A stretch of DNA of 64,000 nt from an uncultured Bacteroidales bacterium (GTDB taxonomy: Bacteria; Bacteroidota; Bacteroidia; Bacteroidales; P3): NCBI GenBank assembly GCA_900314725.1, contig OMWJ01000008.1, forward strand, positions 1 to 64,000. Reading direction: 5' to 3'. A program made the position numbers and the translations under genes. Positions 27,813-37,947 of this stretch are shown piece by piece (positions within the stretch are counted from its first letter, which is position 1; each line of letters starts with the position of its first letter). The notes under the pieces were generated by a model that saw only the letters and a list, made by a program, of their open reading frames with translations, searched no databases and was not told the origin of the DNA.

Positions 27813-30800
27813 ATGAGACTCATAAAAACATTTATCGGGATATGTTTGTTAGCTGCTATTATTGTTAACTTGATAGGATATAATGATAATATAGATAAAT
27901 ATTCTGTAACTAAAACCTATCTTTCGTTATCTAATTCGACAGAAAAAGAGAATACTCTTAAAATGTCACAACCGACACAGGTACATTATAATTCCAAGCA
28001 GCCAACATCGGCATCAGTTAAGAATATCAGACATATAGATTTTTCTTCTAAGGCAGGAGAATTAATAGGAAGTGTTTTTGTTGATAAACAGCGAGCAGCA
28101 GAGTTAAGTAGAGAGAATGTGAGTTTAATGATCGACAGCGGAGCAGTGAAGGAAAATGTAGAGATTAGCGTGATAGAAGTATCAGAGGAAAATACAGCTA
28201 CACTTATTGAGGGAATGGATAATGTTACAAAAGGCAAAAAATGTTATCGTATGCTGCCAGATGGGCAGAAGTTTGAGAAAGATATTACAATAGCTATAAA
28301 GTATGATTCAACAAATTTGCCTTTCGGTTATACAGAGGAAGATATATATACATTTTTTTACAATGAGGAAATTGGCATCTGGCAGAAGATAGAAAGGGAT
28401 AGTATAGACAAAGATAAACAGTTAGTCTATTCTCATACTAATCACTTTACGGATTATATTAATGGGATATTAAAAGTTCCAGAGAATAGTGATGCTATAG
28501 CATATACTCCCACAAGTATCAAAGATTTAAAGGTTGCTGATCCAATGACAGGTATAACATTGATGTCTCCCCCAAAAGCGAACAACAAAGGTACAGCCTA
28601 TTTGTCGTATCCATTGAATATTCCTGCTGGGAGAAGGGGCATGCAACCTAATCTAAGTATAAACTATAACAGTTCTGGAGGCAGTACTTGGTTAGGTTTA
28701 GGCTGGAGTTTAAACGTTAGTGAAATAACAATAGAAACACGCTGGGGAGTCCCTTTATATAATGAAGATAAAGAGACGGAAACCTACTTATTGGATGGAG
28801 AAACACTCGTAAGATTTGAAACTGATGACAATTTACAGAAGACAACACTTGAAGAACCTTCATACAGGAATCCTAATGCTTATAGAGAGACAGATTCTGT
28901 GTATTATAAAACGCGAGTTGAAGGAAATTTTAGAAAAATAGTCAGATATGGAGATTCTCCCAAAAACTATTATTGGAAGGTAATAGATAGGAATGGGACA
29001 TCATATTACTATGGTTCTTCAGGAGAAGGATTAGACACCAACAGTATCTTTAGAAACTATTATGATGAATACTATGCAGATGACTTTTTTGAGAGTAATA
29101 TTGCAAAATGGCAACTATGCAAAGTTGTAGATGTTTACGGTAATAGTATAAATTATCACTATAAACTTATTAGAGAAGGTGGTTATCAAAGGGTTCTTGA
29201 TTATATTACATATACGGGATACGAGAATAATAGCGAAGAAGATTCTATATATCATGAAGACGAAAATGGGAATAGTTATACAGAAGAAGAAACATTGGAA
29301 TTATTTACTTACGACAGAAACGGCAGATATAAAATAGCTTTTATTATATCAAGTATAGATAAGCCCGACCAAAGCATAAGTTATAGAAATGGTTTTAGAG
29401 AAAGTGATAAAGTTTTATTGGATAGGATTGAGATTCTATATGAAGATACACTGATAAAGGAATATTACTTTGGTTATAAAGAGGGCGAATTAGGAAGAAC
29501 GTTACTATGTACTATTATAGAGAGTGATAGTTTATCCAAAAATCAGACGTATAACATAAATAGTACGGAAACAAATGTTTTGCGACAAGGGATCTTTGAA
29601 AGATGTAATTTCCCTATAGTTGGCAAAGCAGGAATGAGCGGAGTTGATATGTATTTTCATTTAGCTTATTCATTTGACTATACAGGTATTGAGGGGGATA
29701 TCTTAGAAGATGAGGCTATAATAGTAGAATATCAAAATACAGGAATTAATATGGATGGAGGCTTACCTCCTTTAAGCTTTGAGGAATATGAAAATATAAA
29801 TGCGAGCAAGGGTAGTAGTTGGAATATTGGCGGAGGCTTGGATGTAGGGTTAGGATATAACGTTTTCAGCAAGATGCTTAGTGCTGGTGGTAATTATTTG
29901 TATAGCAAAGACAAGTCAGAAGGGCTAGAAACATTAATAGATTTGAATGGAGATGGCTATGTAGATGAATTAATCCAAACAAACGGATCTCTAAAATACA
30001 GATTAAGGATACCGACAAACGATAATCAGATAAAATTCTCAAATATACAAAATGTTAGCAGTGGTCCTAAATATTTTCAACATTCAGAAGGAAGCACGAA
30101 CAATTGGGGAGCGGAAGTTAATGTAGTAAATTCCTGTAGTTATGCTATAAATTGGAGTTATACAAAAAATACCACTGACACATATTTTTCTGATGTTAAT
30201 GCTGATGGGTTGGCTGATATAATTTCTGACGGGAGGGTATATATTAATACATATCGTTTAAATGGGCAAATAGGTTTTTCAGATATTACAGATAGTACGA
30301 ATATTCCTGTTGTTCATGGTTTTTGCGGAACAAAATATATAACTAATGACAATGCCGTATCTCCATCAATATTCCAATCAGAAAACTACACTTTAAAAAA
30401 GATTGTATGTGATTCATCTATACATACAAGATACGATACTATCTATGAGACAGTATTTGTTGAATATGATACATTGTATAAAGCAAGGTTCAAATCACAT
30501 ATCAAAGCGAATGGAGATACGGTGTATAAATACGATTCTTTGGAAATAGACACAGTCGGCAATACATTTTGCACTACTTTTGACAGAATAGTAACAGAGG
30601 ATAAGATAGTCTATGATTATAATTATACATCGCCTGGAGGGTATGATGGAGAAGCTTATTGTATAGTGGTAACAAGGCCTACTCATAATCAGGTTATGCG
30701 TATAGACTCTGTCTCTTCTGTCGTATATGACAGTTGTTGGGAAGAAGAGGAGTCAATGTATTATGAGCTGCCTAAATCCTATTCTCCCGACATAGATCTT

Positions 30801-33800
30801 GTGAGATTGTGGATCGCACCATTCCCTGGAATAATACGAATTAGCGGACTTGCTAACTTATCCGATGATTTCTCTGAATTTAGAGAAAGTCTGAATATAA
30901 ATGATGGGGTTAGCTTATCAATACAGAAAAACGATAGTTTATTGAATTATCATTCATTAATACCTGATTCTTCTTATGATATGACTGCTAATAATGTTTA
31001 TGTAAATAAAGGAGACAGATTCTATTTTAGGATAAATTCAAATGGCACGAGAGAGTATGATAAAGTTAATTGGAATCCAAAAATTGCATATCAGTCTATG
31101 TTTGACGGAGAAAATCTTATGGTAGCAGATACAAATAAAACGGATGCCAATGGAGATTATGTGTATATATATGATTATGGTAAAGATTTTTTATTAAGTG
31201 ATAAGTATAAATTTAAGTCGCCCGTTAATAGCTCAGATAGTCTGTTCATACATCTTACAAGTAAAAATGATACTATTACAGAAAAAATACAGTTGTGCGT
31301 ATACAAGAATGGAATAGATATTTTTAATGGGCAGAAAATATACGATAGAGGTACGGTTATTGAAGAGAATATAGAAACAGATATCTCGATGAATGAAGAC
31401 GATAGTCTGATATTTGTATTACATTCTTTAGATAAAGGACAATTGAACTGGTCGAGCATAGAGGCTTTTGCAATGTTAAGAATAGAATCGTCTGAGGATA
31501 TAGATGTACATAATTCTGTCAAAAACATATATACAGGAGAATATAATTATGTTTACTATCCCACTGTATATAAACAAGCCTATGATTACCAATGTTCAGT
31601 AGGTGATGTGCTTAGTATAAATCAAAATGTAAATAGTTTTATTATAACTCCATTATATACAGGTATCACATACCCTATGAATATGAGCATAAAGAGTAGT
31701 AATTTGTCTGAACCTATCATAAAAAGAACAAATATCTCTTCTGGTATTCCTATAATTATAAATGAGTCTTTACTTGCAGAAAATGATTATTATGTTGAAT
31801 ATTATACAAAAGACACGGTGCCTTGTTCTGTAACAAGTTTAATAAATTTAGGTAATAGCGGGGCTATAACTTTACCATCAAATGTATTCTGTAATTATCC
31901 CGATTCCTACGATATTTATGGATCTATGTATAGAAATTGGGGGCAGTTTGGCTATAAAGGATTAGCAGATACAAACAATATTCTCATATATGAAAACTTA
32001 CTTGTGCTCAGTGATGTGTATAACAATACACAAGAGCCGGAAGGAAATGCAGATACAACCTTGTTGATAGAATCCGAAACACCAGAGACTAATTTGCCTG
32101 GCTGTTATAATCCTTTGCAAGATGACCATTTCTTCGTTATGAATGCATCTATGAAAGATTCTTGTTGGCTGGGGTATGGAGATATAATATATGCAAAAAA
32201 AGAATATTGTGGGCTGACAAATATTTCGGAAGCTAATGATACGACCATAGATAAGACTTTCTCACCATTACCTGTCGCTCAACAAAATTCCAGAATCTTA
32301 GCAGTGCATAAGCAAACTTATACAAAAGGTAAGAGTACTTCCGGAAATATAGGACTATCTTCATTCTCGATACCGGGCATTCCTCCTTTTAGTCATGGCA
32401 AGAGTAAAAATAAAAGTACGACAAGATTATTGTCAGACTATATGGATATGAACGGAGACAGATTCCCAGATGTTATAAGCGAAAGTAAGATACATTATAG
32501 CATATCTTCAGGCGGATTAAGCGAAGATAATATTCAAAATAATTTTGGTATAGATACCAGCTATAACATTGGTAGAGGTGCAACTTATGGGGCAAGTTTT
32601 TTAGATTCTCATAAAGAACTCTCAAATAATCCCAAAACTACAAAGAGTATTCTGTCGGGAGTGTCTGTAAACTCTGGTGGCAATGTGGGTAACGGTTCTA
32701 ATAACACTGTAACAAGCAGTACTATTCTTGATCTAAATGGTGATGGTTTGCCTGATAAAATATATTCAAATGGAAGGGTCTATTTCAATACTGGTTATGG
32801 TTGGGAAGAAGATGCAAGTTTTTTAAAAAACATAAGGAAAAGTATTAGCAATTCCGGTTCAGCAGGCATATCAGCAGGTAATTCATTTATGAATAAATGG
32901 AATACAAGTTTGAGTGGAGGATTAGGCTTTAGTGCTACAACGAATAATACAGATTTTGCATTATCAGATATCAATGGAGACGGTCTTGTTGATTTGATAC
33001 AAAATGATAGTGTCAGGTTTAATAAAGGTAAATCTTTTTCAGCAAGTATAGCATTGGGCAATGCTTTTGACAAATCTGTTACAACCAATATTGATGGAAG
33101 CCTTTCCTTGTCTTTTGGTGTAACCATAGGATTCTTCCCTGTAAAGATAGTTATCAATCCTAAGGGTGGAAAAAGTTGGAACAGATCTTTGACAAAATCG
33201 CAATGGATTGATATGAACAATGATGGTGCTCCTGATTATGTATATACAGAAAATGGTTCGGTAAAAGTCAGGTATTCAAAATTAAGTAAGGTAAATCTGT
33301 TAAAACATGTAAATAGTGTTATCGGTAGTGAATATTTTATTGACTACGAACTATCCGAAAATAGTTCTTACTCTTCTCAGCGATATTGGAATATGAGTAG
33401 GCTACGAGTTTTCGATGGGTATATTAGCGATGGAGCCGATACTTCGGAGATTAGATATGAGTATAAGAACAGATACTATGATGTTTATGAGAGAAGTGAT
33501 TATGGCTATGATACTGTTATAACAAACGAATATAGTGAAGGGATTATATATAGAAAATATATCCAAGCATATCATAATAGGGATTTTATGTTCCAAGGAT
33601 TAAAAAAATATGACTTAATAATAAATTCAAATAATGCGAAATACATAGAAAATGAATACGAATATAGATGTGCATATATTTATACTGGGGACATAGCAGA
33701 CAGCATAAACTCATTGTGTATGGGAAGTGTTTATCCTGTTCTTTCGACACAGACAACGCGGTATTACGAACAGAATTCTTCCCCTCAGATAGTAACACAA

Positions 33801-36800
33801 ATGCATTGGATATATGGGAGATTTGGCAATGTCGTAACTTTTGAAAATATTAATGACACCTCTGTCGCGGATGATATTTATTCAAACTTGGATTATACCG
33901 ATGACAGTTCCTTTATAAAAAAGAACTTGCTTTCGCTCGTTACAGATATTAACATTTTTGACAACAATGCTATAAATAGGCATAGAACATCGCAATATGA
34001 TACCAATGGTAGTATTATTTTGTTGAGCGTTTATAATGATAATATAGGAGATTATTCTATCTATAACTACGAATATGATAGATATGGGAACATAAGCAAG
34101 ATAACTTTTCCAGAGAATTATAATGGAGACCGAGTTGTAATAAACTATGAATACGACAACAGAATACATAGCCTTATAACAAAGATAAAAAATAATAGTT
34201 TAGGATATGAGAGCAGTTCTGAGTATGATTATAAATTTGCTGTACCTCTAAAGACAATAGATATAGCTGGCAATGAGACGGAATACACATACGATTTAAA
34301 AGGCAGGGTTAAGACAATAAGAGCTCCTATAGAAATCTCTAATAATATTCCATATACCATCAAATACGACTATTGGGACGGCTATAGATATTCAGATGTT
34401 AAAGTGGCTGATTGGAATAGATATATTGGGAAATATACCACAAAATTTGCAAAAACATCTTATTATGACATAAATAATAGTGGTAATGATATTGTTACAA
34501 TATGTTTTAGCGATGGATTAGGCAGGATAATACAAGTGAGAAAAGATTTAGAAGTTACTGGCGTAGAAAAACACATAAATAGTGGCAAAATAATATATGA
34601 CAATTTAGGAAGAACTGTTGCCAAATACTACCCTACAGAAAATATAGCCGACAGCAGTACTGCTATACATGGAGATGGATATTTTGTTCAATATAAAGCC
34701 GATAGCAACTATTACGTTGATACAACAACAAGTACAATATCTCCAACAAGGTATTCCTACGATATTTTAGATAGAAATACTGCAATATACTATCCGGATA
34801 CTACCACTATGTATAGGGCTTATGGTGTATTGACAGATGGTGTTACTAAACGTTTTCTTACATCTATAACAGATCCGAACGGAAATCTAACAAAAGTGTT
34901 TACAGATCCAAGACAACTAACCACAAAGACTATAAATGCTATGCAAGGCATTACTACTTTTTATTATGATGGTATGGGGCAGTTAGTAAGGACAATAGAT
35001 CCTGAAAACAATGCTACTACATATACATACGATGATGTAGGTCATTTGATAGAACGAACCCATCCAAGTAGTGGTACTACTTCTTGGAATTATGACCTTG
35101 CAGGTAATATGACCCAGCAGACACAGAACAGCGGGGAATCTATTGAATATGTGTATAACTACAATCAATTAAGGCAAATCCATTATTCTGTCCGTCCTTG
35201 GAATGATGTATGGTATCAATACGGACCAACAAACAGTGGTAACCAGACAGGTCGTTTGATTAGACAGCAGGATGCTACAGGTGTTCAGGAATTTAATTAT
35301 GATGAATTAGGAAATGTAGTACTTAATCGTCATACATACGTTATGCCTAATAGTGATTCTGTATTTACATTGACAACTTCTTGGGATTATGATTCATGGG
35401 GTAGAGTAAATCGTATAACATATCCAGATAAGGAAGATGTTTATTATCTTTACGACAGAGGTGGAAATTTAAGAGGAGTCAGAGGCTATAAGCCTGGACA
35501 AAATCCAATAATGTATGTAGATAAAATTATTTATGACTTATATGGACAGAAGATTTCAGAAATCAATGGTAATGGGATAATAACCGGATATACTTATAAT
35601 CCATTAAACAGAAGACTGACTAATTTAAAGAATTATTCATCAAATCTCGTTTTGCAAGACAATATTTATACGTATGACAACGTTGGTAATATTATAAGGA
35701 TAAAAGATAATGGTATGCATAGTAGAGAACAAATATACACTTATGATGCTTTGTATCGCTTAATCGATTCCCGAGGACAATGGAATAATGAGCCATTGAC
35801 TTACGAGACATCTTTGTCATATTCACCTTCTGGAAGGATAATAAACAAAGAAATGAATAGCAAAAGATTAAACAATACCTATGGAACTTATCCTGTCAAT
35901 TATAAGAATACATACTTATATAGTCCAAACAATCCTTACGCAGTAACACTTATAACAAATAATATAACAGGTAGAGATATCCGTTTTGCTTGGGACAGCA
36001 AAGGGAATATGCTTCATTCATACGATGAGGCTATGAGAATAGAGAGAAATCTTTGCTGGACAGAAGATAACAGGTTACAAGCTTTTGTGGAAAGAGACGC
36101 ACACATTATGTCTTCCCAAGAAATCAAGAATAATTTGGAATCAGGTTCTTTGACTCATGCTGATGTTACAGGAATGGCTGCTTATTACAACTATGACGCT
36201 TCAGGTGAAAGAAATCTTAAACTTACTTCTCCAAATAATAATGTACTACAAAATTCAAACAATACTTATTTATCTTCGTTAGTTTATCCGACATTATATG
36301 CTTCTCCTCTTATAACACTGCATCATAAAGAATATACCAAACATTACTTTGATGGAGACAGACGCATCTGCTCTAAGATAGGTGGAGGATTCGGTAATGT
36401 AAATTGGGAACGTGTGAATGATAGTATTAAGACTATAAGTTTAGATTACTTAACTCAAATAGAAAATCAACAACGAGGAATCCATTCCACATTCCATCAT
36501 TGTTTAAATTCAGATGTAGAAATAAATACGAGGTACGATTTATTTGAAATGTTGAAAAATCATGAAAGGAATAGAAATGATGTAGAACCTGTATTCTATT
36601 ATCATTCTGACCATTTAGGTAGTGCTGCATATCTTACTAATCAAGCAGGTAGTGTTTCTCAGACCTTGAATTATTTACCATTCGGAGAAGAATGGGTAGA
36701 TGTAAAACAAGATATTGATTGGCCTTCCTTAATAAATTATTCTTTCAATGCCAAAGAAAAAGACTATGAGAGTGGCTTTCATTACTATGGTTCAAGGTAC

Positions 36801-37520
36801 TATTCTTCTGAGTTAAGTATATGGAACAGCACCGACCCAATGGCAGATAAATATCCAAGTTTAACCCCATACAACTACTGTGCAAACAACCCAGTAAAAC
36901 TCATTGACCCAAATGGAGAAGAAATTTGGATAGTAGATAAAGACTCAGAAGAAAATATAAAAAATACACTTACTAAGCAAGAAGCTCAATATGTGAAATT
37001 CGATACTCATGGTAGGTTAGATAAAAATAAATTGAATAAATGTAAAAGTACTTCAGAAAATATAACAGCATTAAAAGAATTAGCTAATAGTGAGTATTCT
37101 TATATATTTTCTACTTCTGATACTTACACAGATGGCAATGGCAAGACTCAAAGGTTAGGCATAGATGATAATGGTGCAGGTGTTAAAGGAGTTACTCTAC
37201 TGCCTAATGCTGAAATGGATATGTCGCCTGATAATAACATTTATATTATTACAGGACGTTCTTTATCTAAAGAGAATCAAACAATAAATCTTGCTCATGA
37301 AGCTTATGGACATGCATATTTTTATGAATTACAAATGCAGGGATATAATATCAATCCTAATCACACTTATGAAGTAAGATCTGAAACTCCTACTTGGAAT
37401 CAAGAATTTCAAACCTATGAATTTAATTTTGTAAAGATTCCTACAAATATTAAGTTGGAAAAACAAATAAAAGTAGCTACACAACAAGCTTTATTAAATT
37501 TCAGATCAAGAAAAAAATGA
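27813..37520 (+). CDS. Giant SpvB/VCBS/RHS-repeat polymorphic toxin, 3235 residues
   Basis: Residues 1-25 form a signal or anchor segment (FIGICLLAAIIVNLIGY). A ZU5-like region lies near 130-225 and the SpvB domain starts near 240 (YPLNIPAGRRGMQPNLSINY). Calcium-binding-like VCBS/FG-GAP repeats occur near 709, 793, 1544, 1638, 1718 and 1800 (DLNGDGLPD type). YD repeats fill about 2085-2830. The core has YHSDHLGSAAYLTN near 2930 and PFGEEW, then the 59-residue block 2979-3037. The tip, 3038-3235, carries AHEAYGHAYFYE with H3162-E3163 and H3167, a zinc-peptidase-like pattern with an extra residue. There is no PAAR domain or T9SS sorting signal. The tip gene overlaps the next gene by ATGA. Confidence 0.88.
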   Translation: MRLIKTFIGICLLAAIIVNLIGYNDNIDKYSVTKTYLSLSNSTEKENTLKMSQPTQVHYNSKQPTSASVKNIRHIDFSSKAGELIGSVFVDKQRAAELSRENVSLMIDSGAVKENVEISVIEVSEENTATLIEGMDNVTKGKKCYRMLPDGQKFEKDITIAIKYDSTNLPFGYTEEDIYTFFYNEEIGIWQKIERDSIDKDKQLVYSHTNHFTDYINGILKVPENSDAIAYTPTSIKDLKVADPMTGITLMSPPKANNKGTAYLSYPLNIPAGRRGMQPNLSINYNSSGGSTWLGLGWSLNVSEITIETRWGVPLYNEDKETETYLLDGETLVRFETDDNLQKTTLEEPSYRNPNAYRETDSVYYKTRVEGNFRKIVRYGDSPKNYYWKVIDRNGTSYYYGSSGEGLDTNSIFRNYYDEYYADDFFESNIAKWQLCKVVDVYGNSINYHYKLIREGGYQRVLDYITYTGYENNSEEDSIYHEDENGNSYTEEETLELFTYDRNGRYKIAFIISSIDKPDQSISYRNGFRESDKVLLDRIEILYEDTLIKEYYFGYKEGELGRTLLCTIIESDSLSKNQTYNINSTETNVLRQGIFERCNFPIVGKAGMSGVDMYFHLAYSFDYTGIEGDILEDEAIIVEYQNTGINMDGGLPPLSFEEYENINASKGSSWNIGGGLDVGLGYNVFSKMLSAGGNYLYSKDKSEGLETLIDLNGDGYVDELIQTNGSLKYRLRIPTNDNQIKFSNIQNVSSGPKYFQHSEGSTNNWGAEVNVVNSCSYAINWSYTKNTTDTYFSDVNADGLADIISDGRVYINTYRLNGQIGFSDITDSTNIPVVHGFCGTKYITNDNAVSPSIFQSENYTLKKIVCDSSIHTRYDTIYETVFVEYDTLYKARFKSHIKANGDTVYKYDSLEIDTVGNTFCTTFDRIVTEDKIVYDYNYTSPGGYDGEAYCIVVTRPTHNQVMRIDSVSSVVYDSCWEEEESMYYELPKSYSPDIDLVRLWIAPFPGIIRISGLANLSDDFSEFRESLNINDGVSLSIQKNDSLLNYHSLIPDSSYDMTANNVYVNKGDRFYFRINSNGTREYDKVNWNPKIAYQSMFDGENLMVADTNKTDANGDYVYIYDYGKDFLLSDKYKFKSPVNSSDSLFIHLTSKNDTITEKIQLCVYKNGIDIFNGQKIYDRGTVIEENIETDISMNEDDSLIFVLHSLDKGQLNWSSIEAFAMLRIESSEDIDVHNSVKNIYTGEYNYVYYPTVYKQAYDYQCSVGDVLSINQNVNSFIITPLYTGITYPMNMSIKSSNLSEPIIKRTNISSGIPIIINESLLAENDYYVEYYTKDTVPCSVTSLINLGNSGAITLPSNVFCNYPDSYDIYGSMYRNWGQFGYKGLADTNNILIYENLLVLSDVYNNTQEPEGNADTTLLIESETPETNLPGCYNPLQDDHFFVMNASMKDSCWLGYGDIIYAKKEYCGLTNISEANDTTIDKTFSPLPVAQQNSRILAVHKQTYTKGKSTSGNIGLSSFSIPGIPPFSHGKSKNKSTTRLLSDYMDMNGDRFPDVISESKIHYSISSGGLSEDNIQNNFGIDTSYNIGRGATYGASFLDSHKELSNNPKTTKSILSGVSVNSGGNVGNGSNNTVTSSTILDLNGDGLPDKIYSNGRVYFNTGYGWEEDASFLKNIRKSISNSGSAGISAGNSFMNKWNTSLSGGLGFSATTNNTDFALSDINGDGLVDLIQNDSVRFNKGKSFSASIALGNAFDKSVTTNIDGSLSLSFGVTIGFFPVKIVINPKGGKSWNRSLTKSQWIDMNNDGAPDYVYTENGSVKVRYSKLSKVNLLKHVNSVIGSEYFIDYELSENSSYSSQRYWNMSRLRVFDGYISDGADTSEIRYEYKNRYYDVYERSDYGYDTVITNEYSEGIIYRKYIQAYHNRDFMFQGLKKYDLIINSNNAKYIENEYEYRCAYIYTGDIADSINSLCMGSVYPVLSTQTTRYYEQNSSPQIVTQMHWIYGRFGNVVTFENINDTSVADDIYSNLDYTDDSSFIKKNLLSLVTDINIFDNNAINRHRTSQYDTNGSIILLSVYNDNIGDYSIYNYEYDRYGNISKITFPENYNGDRVVINYEYDNRIHSLITKIKNNSLGYESSSEYDYKFAVPLKTIDIAGNETEYTYDLKGRVKTIRAPIEISNNIPYTIKYDYWDGYRYSDVKVADWNRYIGKYTTKFAKTSYYDINNSGNDIVTICFSDGLGRIIQVRKDLEVTGVEKHINSGKIIYDNLGRTVAKYYPTENIADSSTAIHGDGYFVQYKADSNYYVDTTTSTISPTRYSYDILDRNTAIYYPDTTTMYRAYGVLTDGVTKRFLTSITDPNGNLTKVFTDPRQLTTKTINAMQGITTFYYDGMGQLVRTIDPENNATTYTYDDVGHLIERTHPSSGTTSWNYDLAGNMTQQTQNSGESIEYVYNYNQLRQIHYSVRPWNDVWYQYGPTNSGNQTGRLIRQQDATGVQEFNYDELGNVVLNRHTYVMPNSDSVFTLTTSWDYDSWGRVNRITYPDKEDVYYLYDRGGNLRGVRGYKPGQNPIMYVDKIIYDLYGQKISEINGNGIITGYTYNPLNRRLTNLKNYSSNLVLQDNIYTYDNVGNIIRIKDNGMHSREQIYTYDALYRLIDSRGQWNNEPLTYETSLSYSPSGRIINKEMNSKRLNNTYGTYPVNYKNTYLYSPNNPYAVTLITNNITGRDIRFAWDSKGNMLHSYDEAMRIERNLCWTEDNRLQAFVERDAHIMSSQEIKNNLESGSLTHADVTGMAAYYNYDASGERNLKLTSPNNNVLQNSNNTYLSSLVYPTLYASPLITLHHKEYTKHYFDGDRRICSKIGGGFGNVNWERVNDSIKTISLDYLTQIENQQRGIHSTFHHCLNSDVEINTRYDLFEMLKNHERNRNDVEPVFYYHSDHLGSAAYLTNQAGSVSQTLNYLPFGEEWVDVKQDIDWPSLINYSFNAKEKDYESGFHYYGSRYYSSELSIWNSTDPMADKYPSLTPYNYCANNPVKLIDPNGEEIWIVDKDSEENIKNTLTKQEAQYVKFDTHGRLDKNKLNKCKSTSENITALKELANSEYSYIFSTSDTYTDGNGKTQRLGIDDNGAGVKGVTLLPNAEMDMSPDNNIYIITGRSLSKENQTINLAHEAYGHAYFYELQMQGYNINPNHTYEVRSETPTWNQEFQTYEFNFVKIPTNIKLEKQIKVATQQALLNFRSRKK
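36747..36923 (+). repeat. 177-bp RHS core-end block, copy in the main gene
   Basis: Encodes the 59 residues from NAKEKDYESG to LIDPNGEE. The same length with no gap is found at 25813-25989, 38071-38247 and 39554-39730. Sequence before and after it is unrelated among the four, so it is the shared joint of all tips. Confidence 0.92.
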
Positions 37521-37933
37521 AAATATTCTTTATAATACCATTCATTCTTTTTATAAATAATCTTTTCTCTCAAGATTATATAAAAGATACTATTAGAAAT
37601 TACGATAAAGAAATAATTTTATCTATCCCCAATAATTATTTAAGTAAGAAAATAATTAATGAAGAAGAAGGTTGTTTTTTAATATATACATTCAGTGATG
37701 AATCGTATCTTTTATTATATTATGGAACTATGACAGAATTTCCATATTATGAAAAAATTTCCTATGAATACATTCAATATAAGGATAAGTATATCTATAA
37801 AGGATTGAAAGAAAATAGATATTTTAGATTTGATAAATATCTCCTTGAAAATTTATACGTAATTTATGAGTGTAACAAATGTTCTATAGAAAGAATGAAT
37901 GTTATATTAGACTCTTTGATTATTATCCGCTAA
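37517..37933 (+). CDS. Small secreted protein, candidate immunity protein of the main RHS tip
   Basis: A 138-residue protein with a clear signal peptide (FFIIPFILFINNLFSQ) and no recognised domain. The mature part is rich in Tyr, Ile and charged residues. Its ATG lies in the stop of the RHS gene (ATGA, 37517-37520), which ties its translation to that of the toxin tip. Position, small size and tip-specific sequence point to an immunity role; the signal peptide suggests that it acts in the periplasm or envelope. Confidence 0.6.
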   Translation: MKIFFIIPFILFINNLFSQDYIKDTIRNYDKEIILSIPNNYLSKKIINEEEGCFLIYTFSDESYLLLYYGTMTEFPYYEKISYEYIQYKDKYIYKGLKENRYFRFDKYLLENLYVIYECNKCSIERMNVILDSLIIIR

Positions 37934-37947
37934 GTATAGTTTTAATA

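Noticed and set aside
27813..37520. Type VI secretion effector
   Set aside because: There is no PAAR or VgrG domain and no T6SS gene in the window; the neighbour carries a T9SS sorting domain.
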